From CAYUIS01 sp964444825 (lineage in GTDB: Bacteria; Chloroflexota; Anaerolineae; B4-G1), in assembly GCA_964444825.1 (NCBI GenBank), contig CAYUIS010000200.1, forward strand, positions 1 through 6,709: a stretch of 6,709 nucleotides of DNA, in the 5' to 3' direction. Positions 1-5,404 of the stretch are shown piece after piece. How positions within the stretch are numbered: the first letter of the stretch is position 1; each line of letters starts with the position of its first letter. The translations under genes and the position numbers were made by a program. The notes under the pieces are model-generated. The model saw nothing but the letters and a program-made list of their open reading frames with translations, did not search any database and had not been told where the DNA came from.

Positions 1-60
1 GAGGGGTTGGAAACGGCCTGCCTGAAAGGCAGGGGTTTCTACCCAATTTACGGACTATGA
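1..60 (+). CDS. Possible C-terminal tail of an upstream gene (partial, unidentified)
   Basis: Frame 1 is open from the window edge to a TGA at 58-60 and would encode 19 residues, read as EGLETACLKGRGFYPIYGL. Its stop overlaps the start of the next gene as ATGA (57-60), a common arrangement for coupled genes. The stretch is too short to identify, and an open frame of this length is not rare by chance. The downstream gene's own frame is also open to the edge. The embedded hairpin (17-33) and the flanking GAAAC/GTTTC arms recall the 3' ends of IS200/IS605 tnpB genes, where the coding tail overlaps the element's right-end hairpin. That identity is a guess from general resemblance. The alternative is non-coding leader or terminator DNA. 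Confidence 0.28.
   Translation, partial: EGLETACLKGRGFYPIYGL
4..44. repeat. Compound inverted repeat (three stacked stems)
   Basis: A perfect 7-bp stem CCTGCCT (17-23) and AGGCAGG (27-33) closes on a GAA loop. It is flanked by GAAAC (10-14) pairing with GTTTC (35-39), and outside that GGGT (4-7) with ACCC (41-44), separated by one- and two-base internal loops. Sixteen pairs in 41 bases is far more structure than ordinary coding DNA in this window shows. No T-tract follows, so it is not a classical intrinsic terminator. It may be the end of a mobile element, a REP-like element or an mRNA structure just ahead of the next gene. The pairing is read directly; the role is unknown. Confidence 0.7.
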
Positions 61-827
61 AGATGAGGAAAGATATCTTAAGACAATTGGTCGTCGTGCT
101 GGCAGTCGTTGCGACGGTCGCGGTCAACGGGCTGGCCAACGCCCTGCCCCTCAACGGTCAGATGACGGGCGAAATCTCTGATCGCTTCCAGGTGTACTTT
201 GTGCCCGCAGGCTACGTCTTTTCTATCTGGGGGTTGATCTACCTGGCCCTGGGCGCCTATGCTGTCTATCAAGCCCTGCCAGCCCAACGAGAGAATCCTC
301 GCCTGCGACGTGTCGGCTACCTCTTCGTCCTGAGCTGCCTGGCCAATATCGTCTGGCTCTTTCTGTGGCACTATGAACAATTCGTGTGGACCGTGATAGC
401 TATGCTTGGGCTCCTGCTGTCGCTGATCGCCATCTACCTGCGCCTGGAGATCGGCCGCACGCAGGTTCCCCCGACGGAGCGATGGCTGGTGCACGTTCCC
501 TTCAGCATCTATCTGGGTTGGGTCACGGTCGCCACCGTCGCCAACGTCACATCGCTGCTCGACTACGTAAACTGGGGCGGTTGGGGGATCCAGCCCGCAG
601 TCTGGGCCGTAATTATGCTGATCGTCGGCGCGGCGATCGCGACGGCCGTCGGCCTCACCCGCGGCGACGTCGCCTACATGCTCGTTATCGTGTGGGCCTT
701 TGTGGGTATTGGAGTCAAACACGCCGCCACCCCTCTGGTTGCGACGGCTGCCTGGGCGACAACGGGCATCGTCGCGGTGATGCTGGTAGTGAGCGTGCTG
801 ATCAGGAGACGCCCCGGCAGGGAATAG
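57..827 (+). CDS. TspO/MBR-family (tryptophan-rich sensory protein-like) integral membrane protein, long form
   Basis: A 256-residue, very hydrophobic protein with about eight predicted membrane helices, near residues 8-30, 52-73, 87-105, 110-130, 146-168, 181-200, 205-222 and 226-249, ending in an Arg-rich tail (RRRPGRE). The segment PAGYVFSIWGLIYL (50-63) and the many Trp residues resemble the TspO/MBR family, whose classical members have five helices and about 160 residues. This is the longer form often annotated as a tryptophan-rich sensory protein. TspO proteins bind porphyrins and cholesterol-like ligands, but the long form has no settled function and none is assigned here. ATG 57 is chosen because it directly precedes helix 1 with a basic MKMRK start. 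There is no good Shine-Dalgarno sequence; ATG 63 is an alternative, and the frame is open to the window edge. It does not appear functionally linked to hisC. Confidence 0.75.
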   Translation: MKMRKDILRQLVVVLAVVATVAVNGLANALPLNGQMTGEISDRFQVYFVPAGYVFSIWGLIYLALGAYAVYQALPAQRENPRLRRVGYLFVLSCLANIVWLFLWHYEQFVWTVIAMLGLLLSLIAIYLRLEIGRTQVPPTERWLVHVPFSIYLGWVTVATVANVTSLLDYVNWGGWGIQPAVWAVIMLIVGAAIATAVGLTRGDVAYMLVIVWAFVGIGVKHAATPLVATAAWATTGIVAVMLVVSVLIRRRPGRE

Positions 828-938
828 ACCATCCTGATGGGTCTGGGAGGCTCGCTCGATATCCGGGGCACCATCTGTGCCATCAACCGTATGAAGCCCT
901 GGCCATCCTGCGAGGCGTTTGGCCCGACAACCAATCAC

Positions 939-966
939 TTGCTCTCCGACCCCAGTGGGATATAAT
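939..966 (+). promoter_or_regulatory. Putative sigma70-type promoter for hisC
   Basis: A consensus -10 box TATAAT lies at 961-966. The best upstream partner is TTGCTC (939-944), only half matching TTGACA, at a 16-base spacing. Transcription would start near 973, giving a leader of roughly 58 bases before ATG 1031. The perfect -10 in an otherwise GC-rich gap is the main support; the -35 is weak and there is no exact TGn extension. Confidence 0.5.
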
Positions 967-1015
967 CAACCTCGGGTCCTGTTGTCCGACCGAACACATC
1001 CTGTTTCCCATGACC

Positions 1016-1021
1016 AAGGAG
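1016..1021 (+). promoter_or_regulatory. Ribosome binding site that decides the hisC start
   Basis: AAGGAG lies nine bases before ATG 1031. The in-frame ATG at 1010 would add seven residues (MTKERLS), but the bases before it (CATCCTGTTTCCC) contain no Shine-Dalgarno sequence, so 1031 is preferred. Confidence 0.8.
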
Positions 1022-1030
1022 CGATTGTCG

Positions 1031-2137
1031 ATGACAACACAAGTCAAACCGCAGCGCGGCCTGGAGGGAATGGCGCCTTATGTGCCGGGCACGCCGATAG
1101 AGGAAGTGAAGCGCAAGTACGGGTTGGAAGACGTCATCAAGCTGGCGTCAAACGAGAACCCATTGGGGCCGTCTCCCAAAGCAGTGGTCGCTATCGAACG
1201 GGCGCTTCCCGGCCTGAACCTCTACCCGGACGGGCAGAGCTACTATCTGCGGCAGGCGATCGCGGAGCACCTGGGGTTCGGGATCGAGCAGGTGGCCGTG
1301 GGCAACGGGGCCGACGGCATCATCTTGCAGCTCTGTATGGCCTACCTGGACGAGGAGAGTGAAGTCATTGTCAGCCGATCCTCTTTTCCCGTCTATGACC
1401 GGTTCGCCCACACGATGCGGGCAACGCTCGTCAAGCCTTCCCTGAAGGAAGACTATGGTCTCGACCTGAGGGCGATGGCGGAGGCGGTCACCGGGAGGAC
1501 CAAACTCATCTTTGTGTGCAACCCCAACAACCCAACCGGAAAGATCGTCACGGCTGACGAGGTGGAGGACTTGGTGGCACAAGTTCCCGACCGCACGCTG
1601 ATCGTGTTCGACGAGGCATACTATGAGTTCGTCGATTCCGCCACCTATCCGGACACCCTCACCACTATCCGGGAGGGCCGGACCAACGTGATGACGATGC
1701 GCACCCTATCCAAGGCCCACGGCCTGGCCGGCATCCGTCTGGGCTATGCCGTCGCTGCGCCTGAACTGCTGGCTCCAATGCACACGGTCAAGGAGCCGTT
1801 CGCCGTCAACCTGCTGGCCCAGATCGCCGGTATCGCCGCGCTACAGGACGAATCGTTTGTGGAACGGTCGGTCGCCGCCAATCGTGCTGGCCTTGGTTTC
1901 CTGTATCGCGGGTTTGACCGGCTGGGATTGCACTACCTCGAAAGCCACGGCAACTTTGTTCTAGTGCAGATCGGCCCCCAGGCGACCGCGGTCCAGCAGC
2001 GGCTGCTGGAGAAGGGCGTCATCCTGAGGCCGTGCACCGCCTACGACCTGCCGGAATTCCTTCGCGTCACGGTGGGCACCGAGGCCCAGAACGCCCGGTT
2101 GATCGCCGTGCTTGAGGATGTGTTGCAGAGAATGTGA
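1031..2137 (+). CDS. hisC: Histidinol-phosphate aminotransferase
   Basis: A complete 368-residue class I/II PLP-dependent aminotransferase, close to the usual HisC length of about 350-370. HisC transfers an amino group from glutamate to imidazole-acetol phosphate, giving histidinol phosphate, in cytosolic histidine synthesis. Visible family marks, in order: SNENPLGPSP (40-49), LYPDG with Tyr65, GNGADGI (91-97) of the cofactor phosphate loop, NPNNPTG (164-170) with Asn167, FDEAYYEF (193-200) with Asp194 that holds the pyridine nitrogen, TLSKAHGLAGIRLGY with Schiff-base Lys228 and phosphate-binding Arg236, and LRVTVG (344-349) with Arg345 for the substrate carboxylate. All key residues are present. 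It has its own promoter and no other his gene in view. Some HisC proteins also accept aromatic amino acids, so a Tyr/Phe aminotransferase role cannot be excluded. It faces the sugar operon with 17 bases between stop codons. Confidence 0.93.
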   Translation: MTTQVKPQRGLEGMAPYVPGTPIEEVKRKYGLEDVIKLASNENPLGPSPKAVVAIERALPGLNLYPDGQSYYLRQAIAEHLGFGIEQVAVGNGADGIILQLCMAYLDEESEVIVSRSSFPVYDRFAHTMRATLVKPSLKEDYGLDLRAMAEAVTGRTKLIFVCNPNNPTGKIVTADEVEDLVAQVPDRTLIVFDEAYYEFVDSATYPDTLTTIREGRTNVMTMRTLSKAHGLAGIRLGYAVAAPELLAPMHTVKEPFAVNLLAQIAGIAALQDESFVERSVAANRAGLGFLYRGFDRLGLHYLESHGNFVLVQIGPQATAVQQRLLEKGVILRPCTAYDLPEFLRVTVGTEAQNARLIAVLEDVLQRM

Positions 2138-2154
2138 CGCCCTGTGCTACACGA

Positions 2155-3447
2155 TCAGCCGGTGAGGATAGGCAGGGAATCCCTCAGTCCAAACACGTCT
2201 ACATACTTTTGGATGTTCTGAGCGATCCGCTCTACGACAAAGCCGCTTGGCTCCAAGCGTCCAGCATCTGCCGACCGCACAGATCGGACGTTGTCGTAGA
2301 GCCGCTGGCGAGCATCCAGCACCCGTGGATCGGTCCACACGTAGCGCGCGCCCGTGGCGACCAACCACTCCTGCCTGGAGGGCGCAAGCTCGTCAAACGC
2401 GCGACCGACCTCATCACCGATAAGCCACTTTTGCCAGCGGCCAGAATCCAGCACCGCGGTCTTGAGGACATCCTTGAAGCCAGAGGGTGCGAGAGCTGGA
2501 TCGCTCTTTACCGCCTGATCCTCGCGAGCACAGAGATCGTGCAAAGCCGCCAGTTCCGTCGCAGTGAACTCGGGGCCAACATTGGCCCCACCCATACCTG
2601 TGGCAGGATAGTCCCCCGGGTTCTCGACCCAGTCGGTATAATGCCCCTTGACCAGGGAGCCAAGAGGAACGACCCGCTCATACAACCGACGGGCGCTTTC
2701 TGGATCGAAGGTGGTCGTATGCAGATCGGTTCCCACCTTCCCTACGATAAAGCAGGGCCAGGCATGACACAGCCCCAGAGCCTCCAGGCCATCCCGCAAG
2801 CCCGCCAGAAAACGATCAAAGCTGTGCACATCCACCAGACCGCCATGCACTTCCTCCGTCCCCACTTCGTACGCTATCGGCGCCAGCCCCAGCCGCTCGC
2901 GCTCTGATTCAGCGTACGCGATCAACTCAATCGTACGTTCAACTACAACCCCGATGGGTGGCGGTTGTCCGGGAGGCAACGTCCGATCCACCGTCGGATC
3001 GACGTGCAACAGGGCATACCCAGCCTCCAGGCAGGCCGTGAGCGTGGCCTTGACCTCGTCCATCGTCTCCGCCAGACTCAGCCCATCCCTGGTGTGCGCA
3101 TCCCTCAACCAGGGACCGCCGTGGTCGAGACACGGATAGAGCGGTGAGGCACACGCATACTTGGAGGCTAGGTCCTTCATCCGGCCAACAAAGGCCCCTG
3201 GCGTCCAACCCGTGTAGCCACCGTCTCGATCAACTTGATTCAACGTAGCCGCAAACAGCATAGGTATGTTGTCGGCCGCCGCTACCTTGACCGCCGCCTC
3301 CAACACCGCATCGGAATTGGGACAGACGGCCAGCAACGTCATCTGTGTGCCCTGACCCCGCAGTTCGATGATCCTCTTTATGATGTGCTTAATGGGCGCC
3401 GTTTTAGTGGGCGTCACTTTAGTGGACGTCACTCTAGTGGACGTCAT
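2155..3447 (-). CDS. GatZ/KbaZ-family protein (PF08013); probable ketose-6-phosphate 4-epimerase
   Basis: A complete 430-residue protein, similar in length to E. coli KbaZ/GatZ, which are named non-catalytic subunits of class II tagatose-bisphosphate aldolase. Matches recalled from KbaZ: NQVDRDGGYTGWTP (70-83), DHGGPW (108-113), LLHVDPTVD (146-154), VGTEEVHGG (195-203), GHYTDW (268-273), NVGPEFTATELAAL (289-302), SGFKDVLKTAVLD (322-334) and RYVWTDPRVLDA (368-379). No GatY/KbaY catalytic partner is in view. An Agrobacterium PF08013 member was reported to epimerise D-tagatose 6-phosphate to D-fructose 6-phosphate, and here the gene sits with a PfkB kinase, so an epimerase is the better guess; the substrate is not proven. 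Start ATG 3447 follows GGAGG (3458-3454) at six bases and overlaps the kinase gene by 14 bases. Residues 1-20 are four five-residue repeats (MTSTR, VTSTK, VTPTK, TAPIK) that look like an added tail; the family homology begins near residue 21. Confidence 0.85.
   Translation of the reverse strand: MTSTRVTSTKVTPTKTAPIKHIIKRIIELRGQGTQMTLLAVCPNSDAVLEAAVKVAAADNIPMLFAATLNQVDRDGGYTGWTPGAFVGRMKDLASKYACASPLYPCLDHGGPWLRDAHTRDGLSLAETMDEVKATLTACLEAGYALLHVDPTVDRTLPPGQPPPIGVVVERTIELIAYAESERERLGLAPIAYEVGTEEVHGGLVDVHSFDRFLAGLRDGLEALGLCHAWPCFIVGKVGTDLHTTTFDPESARRLYERVVPLGSLVKGHYTDWVENPGDYPATGMGGANVGPEFTATELAALHDLCAREDQAVKSDPALAPSGFKDVLKTAVLDSGRWQKWLIGDEVGRAFDELAPSRQEWLVATGARYVWTDPRVLDARQRLYDNVRSVRSADAGRLEPSGFVVERIAQNIQKYVDVFGLRDSLPILTG
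3388..3447 (-). repeat. 15-bp tandem repeat, four units, across the kinase/PF08013 gene junction
   Basis: On the coding strand the units are ATGACGTCCACTAGA (3447-3433), GTGACGTCCACTAAA (3432-3418), GTGACGCCCACTAAA (3417-3403) and ACGGCGCCCATTAAG (3402-3388). Units 1-2 match at 13 of 15 positions and units 2-3 at 14 of 15; unit 4 has decayed to 10 of 15 against unit 3. The length is a multiple of three, so the reading frame is kept and the PF08013 protein gains one pentad per unit. In the kinase frame each unit carries a stop (TAG, TAA, TAA, TAA). Confidence 0.92.
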
Positions 3448-4363
3448 CTATCGCCTCCAGAGCTTCGGCCAGCGTTGCTTGGCCGTTCGTTCCCCCAGGT
3501 TTCCGCGTGGCCAGGGCCCCGCAAGCACACGCCAGTCGCAGCGTCTTTTCCAACGACCAGTCTGCCAGGTAGCCATAGACAAAACCAGCCGCGAAACTAT
3601 CCCCTGCACCCGTGGTATCCACGACCTGGACCGAGGGCGGTACGGCCCGGACGGTCTTCTCCCCCCGACGAGCGATGGCCCCCTCCGCGCCCTGCTTGAT
3701 CGTGACAAGCGGCACCTTCTGGACCAGGGCTTCCAACGCTGTTTCCGCGTCTGCCGCGCCCGTTATCGCCCGGGCCTCGTTGACATTGGGAAGAAAAACG
3801 TCGGTCTGAGCCAGTGTTTCCCAGAAACCGCTATTCCATCTCTCGTGAGGATCCCAGCCGGTATCCTGTGAAACGGTAAGCCCCTCCACCCGGGCCTGGG
3901 CCAGGAGCTCCGGCAGCCCGTTCTGCAGCCCTGTCTGCAGAAAGTAGGAGCCAACGTGCAGGTGGCGCGTCCGACCAAAGAGCGCACGATCTACCCGCTC
4001 GGCTGTGAGCGCGGCGATGGATCCGCTGTAGGTCAACATCGCCCGGTCGGCAGGTGTGGAGAGACTTACCGTGATGCCGGTATTGACCGCCGGGTCCACG
4101 ATGGCGGGTTCCACGTCAACACCCCGCGAGGACATCTCCCGGAGCATAAAACGCCCGAACTCGTCATCACCAACTACGCCGACATATCCCACCCGCAACC
4201 CCAGCCGGGCTGCTCCGCACGCGAATATGACCGACGATCCCCCTAGCGTCAGCGTCGTTTCATCGACCAGAATCTCCTGCCCGAACACCGGCACGATCTC
4301 CTCCGCTCCCAGGATGAGATCCACGTTGATCTCGCCTAGCACCAGCAGGTCGTAATCGGCCAT
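3434..4363 (-). CDS. PfkB-family carbohydrate kinase (ribokinase fold)
   Basis: A complete 309-residue cytosolic sugar kinase of the usual PfkB length, transferring the ATP gamma-phosphate to a sugar hydroxyl. Marks: VLGEINVDLI near the N-terminus with sugar-binding Asp15, the N-terminal PfkB signature GGSSVIFACGAARLG (41-55), the NxxE motif at Asn193-Glu196 (NVNE), and the C-terminal signature DTTGAGDSFAAGF (249-261) with anion hole Gly252-Ala253-Gly254 and catalytic base Asp255. The substrate cannot be read from sequence; next to LacD- and GatZ-like genes, a ketohexose or ketohexose phosphate (tagatose, fructose or relatives) is likely. ATG 4363 is chosen because GGAGG (4374-4370) lies six bases upstream; GTG 4366 would be only three bases away. 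The ATG overlaps the aldolase stop as TGATG, so translation is probably coupled. The C-terminus (DVH, then TAG) is encoded inside the first 15-bp repeat unit of the next gene. Confidence 0.9.
   Translation of the reverse strand: MADYDLLVLGEINVDLILGAEEIVPVFGQEILVDETTLTLGGSSVIFACGAARLGLRVGYVGVVGDDEFGRFMLREMSSRGVDVEPAIVDPAVNTGITVSLSTPADRAMLTYSGSIAALTAERVDRALFGRTRHLHVGSYFLQTGLQNGLPELLAQARVEGLTVSQDTGWDPHERWNSGFWETLAQTDVFLPNVNEARAITGAADAETALEALVQKVPLVTIKQGAEGAIARRGEKTVRAVPPSVQVVDTTGAGDSFAAGFVYGYLADWSLEKTLRLACACGALATRKPGGTNGQATLAEALEAIDDVH
3454..3458 (-). promoter_or_regulatory. Ribosome binding site of the PF08013 gene, inside the kinase gene
   Basis: GGAGG on the minus strand, followed by CGATAG and ATG 3447 (six-base spacing). 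It selects the first repeat unit's ATG as start; the repeat's later GTG codons at 3432 and 3417 lie 21 and 36 bases away and have no site of their own. Confidence 0.8.
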
Positions 4364-5349
4364 CACGCGCCTCCATACGTGCGATACCAGCCCTCCGGCG
4401 CCGGCTGCGGAGGGTAGAACTCGGTCCAGGGGCGACCGTCGCGGTCGGCGATAGCCATCAGCGTATCCAGTCGCTTGACTGCCTCCTCACGCAGGAACCG
4501 CACCCGGGCCTCTCCCCTTGGAGCAATCGCCTCCTTCCAAATCGCTCGACCCGCCAGATATCCTGAGGCTCCCTCCTGGCACGCAATCTGCACCTGCCGC
4601 TGAAAAGCGCGCAAGTCCACACCCGCGCTGAGGAGCGCCCAGGGAACAGCGCTGGCCTCCGAGACGAGCCGACAGGCAGCCCGCCAGGCGGATTCGTCAG
4701 GCTCGTGGTCTACGTCCACCGGAAACTCTAGCTTGAGCACGTCGGCGCCCAACCCGCCCAGCCGCCGGGCTGTCTCCACCACAACCTGGACCCGGTCCTG
4801 AGCAAAGGCCGTTGAGCCTTTGGGGATTGCCGGATCCAGGCTGTAGGAGACCGGCTCAAGGAACAAGGTGATGTCCTGCTGGTGACACTCATCAACAACC
4901 CGCCTCACCAACTCCTCTTGCGCCCTCGTCACCTCCCCGGCGTCAGGGTGATAGTACACCAGCAGTTTGACCGCTGATGCCCCCAGCCGCTTGATCTGGG
5001 CCACGCTCCAACCGGGGAGTATCCTGCTGCACCGGGCGAACGTGTCGCCAGTGTAGCCGCTCTCCTCCACTGCAACCAGCAACCCTACCCGGCCTGGCAG
5101 ACTATCTGCCGTCACCGCCTGGGCTGCTCCGTAGACCGGGTCCAATAACACGCCGCTGGCGTGACGGGCGAGGGCGGCGATGAACTCCAACTTGAGTGCA
5201 ACAACGTCGGCGTGGGACACATTCTCGTGCTCCTCGGAACGCATCGCGCGTCGCAAAGAGTCCCGGTGGTCGAAAGCCAGGATGGTGAAAAGACCCCGCT
5301 CCGTCGAAGTAGCCTGCAGGCCGCGCCTTTTGCCAACGCTGATATCCAT
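4363..5349 (-). CDS. LacD-type class I ketose-bisphosphate aldolase (tagatose-1,6-bisphosphate aldolase family)
   Basis: A complete 328-residue TIM-barrel aldolase, nearly the length of streptococcal LacD (about 326). LacD cleaves D-tagatose 1,6-bisphosphate to dihydroxyacetone phosphate and glyceraldehyde 3-phosphate through a lysine Schiff base and is loose about substrate stereochemistry. Marks: LAFDHRDSLRR with Asp27, VLLDPVYG (67-74), AVKLLVYYHPD with Lys128, FLEPVSY with Glu165, and VLKLEFPVD (204-212) with Lys206, which aligns with the Schiff-base lysine of LacD and of the sulfofructose-phosphate aldolase YihT. ALLSAGVD (238-245) and GASGYLAGRAIWKEA (260-274) form the phosphate-side loops. 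ATG 5349 is chosen over TTG 5367 because AGGAGG (5362-5357) lies seven bases before it and inside the longer reading. The family covers tagatose-, fructose- and sulfo-sugar phosphates, so the exact substrate is open. It is followed directly by the kinase (TGATG). Confidence 0.85.
   Translation of the reverse strand: MDISVGKRRGLQATSTERGLFTILAFDHRDSLRRAMRSEEHENVSHADVVALKLEFIAALARHASGVLLDPVYGAAQAVTADSLPGRVGLLVAVEESGYTGDTFARCSRILPGWSVAQIKRLGASAVKLLVYYHPDAGEVTRAQEELVRRVVDECHQQDITLFLEPVSYSLDPAIPKGSTAFAQDRVQVVVETARRLGGLGADVLKLEFPVDVDHEPDESAWRAACRLVSEASAVPWALLSAGVDLRAFQRQVQIACQEGASGYLAGRAIWKEAIAPRGEARVRFLREEAVKRLDTLMAIADRDGRPWTEFYPPQPAPEGWYRTYGGA
4370..4374 (-). promoter_or_regulatory. Ribosome binding site of the PfkB kinase, inside the aldolase gene
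   Basis: GGAGG on the minus strand, then six bases (CGCGTG) to ATG 4363. The spacing decides for ATG 4363 over the in-frame GTG one codon earlier at 4366. Confidence 0.8.
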
Positions 5350-5356
5350 ATCGCCG

Positions 5357-5362
5357 CCTCCT
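5357..5362 (-). promoter_or_regulatory. Ribosome binding site of the LacD-like aldolase
   Basis: AGGAGG on the minus strand, then CGGCGAT and ATG 5349. It is the strongest such site in the window. An upstream in-frame TTG at 5367 would place this site inside the coding region, so the shorter reading is adopted. Confidence 0.85.
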
Positions 5363-5376
5363 GACAACCAGCGATT

Positions 5377-5390
5377 GCGTCACATGACGC
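5377..5390. repeat. Short palindrome between the GH4 and aldolase genes
   Basis: GCGTCA and TGACGC are perfect inverted arms around a two-base centre (CA), in the 55-base gap between the GH4 stop (5405) and the aldolase start (5349). As RNA only a four-pair stem with a six-base loop is feasible, so it is not a terminator. It could be a protein-binding site or chance. The gap contains no promoter I can support, consistent with one transcript. Confidence 0.35.
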
Positions 5391-5404
5391 CCCGGCTGAC
5401 CCGA

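Larger units (their letters stand above)
828..1030 (+). other. Intergenic gap between the TspO-like gene and hisC
   Basis: These 203 bases carry no convincing gene. Directly after the TspO-like stop is a weak stem, AGACC (826-830) with GGTCT (840-844) around a nine-base loop and no T-tract, so transcription may or may not end there. The right half holds the hisC promoter box and leader. The hisC reading frame happens to stay open through this gap and back into the TspO-like gene, but that stretch has no family resemblance and is the wrong frame of a real gene. Confidence 0.6.

Noticed and set aside
826..844. Possible terminator after the TspO-like gene
   Set aside because: Only five base pairs around a nine-base loop, and no T-tract follows.
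78..938. 286-codon minus-strand open frame opposite the TspO-like gene
   Set aside because: Its Asp/Gln/His/Arg-rich translation is typical of the antisense of a hydrophobic GC-rich gene, and the opposite strand encodes a clear multi-helix protein.
386..1030. N-terminal extension of the hisC frame by 215 codons
   Set aside because: The stretch overlaps the TspO-like gene in another frame, has low-complexity Arg/Gly/His-rich content without family resemblance, and HisC homology begins only after ATG 1031, which has its own AAGGAG site.
2134..2907. 257-codon plus-strand open frame opposite the PF08013 gene
   Set aside because: It is antisense to a protein with strong KbaZ-like motifs and shows no recognisable domain.
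3388..3447. CRISPR-like array
   Set aside because: The 15-bp units are directly adjacent with no spacers and lie inside a coding region, so this is a simple in-frame tandem repeat.
3235..3871. Plus-strand open frames opposite the PF08013 start and the kinase
   Set aside because: They are antisense to the PfkB signatures and the tandem repeat; their repeated GRHFSGRH and VGVTLVDVTLVDV strings are just the 15-bp repeat read in other frames.
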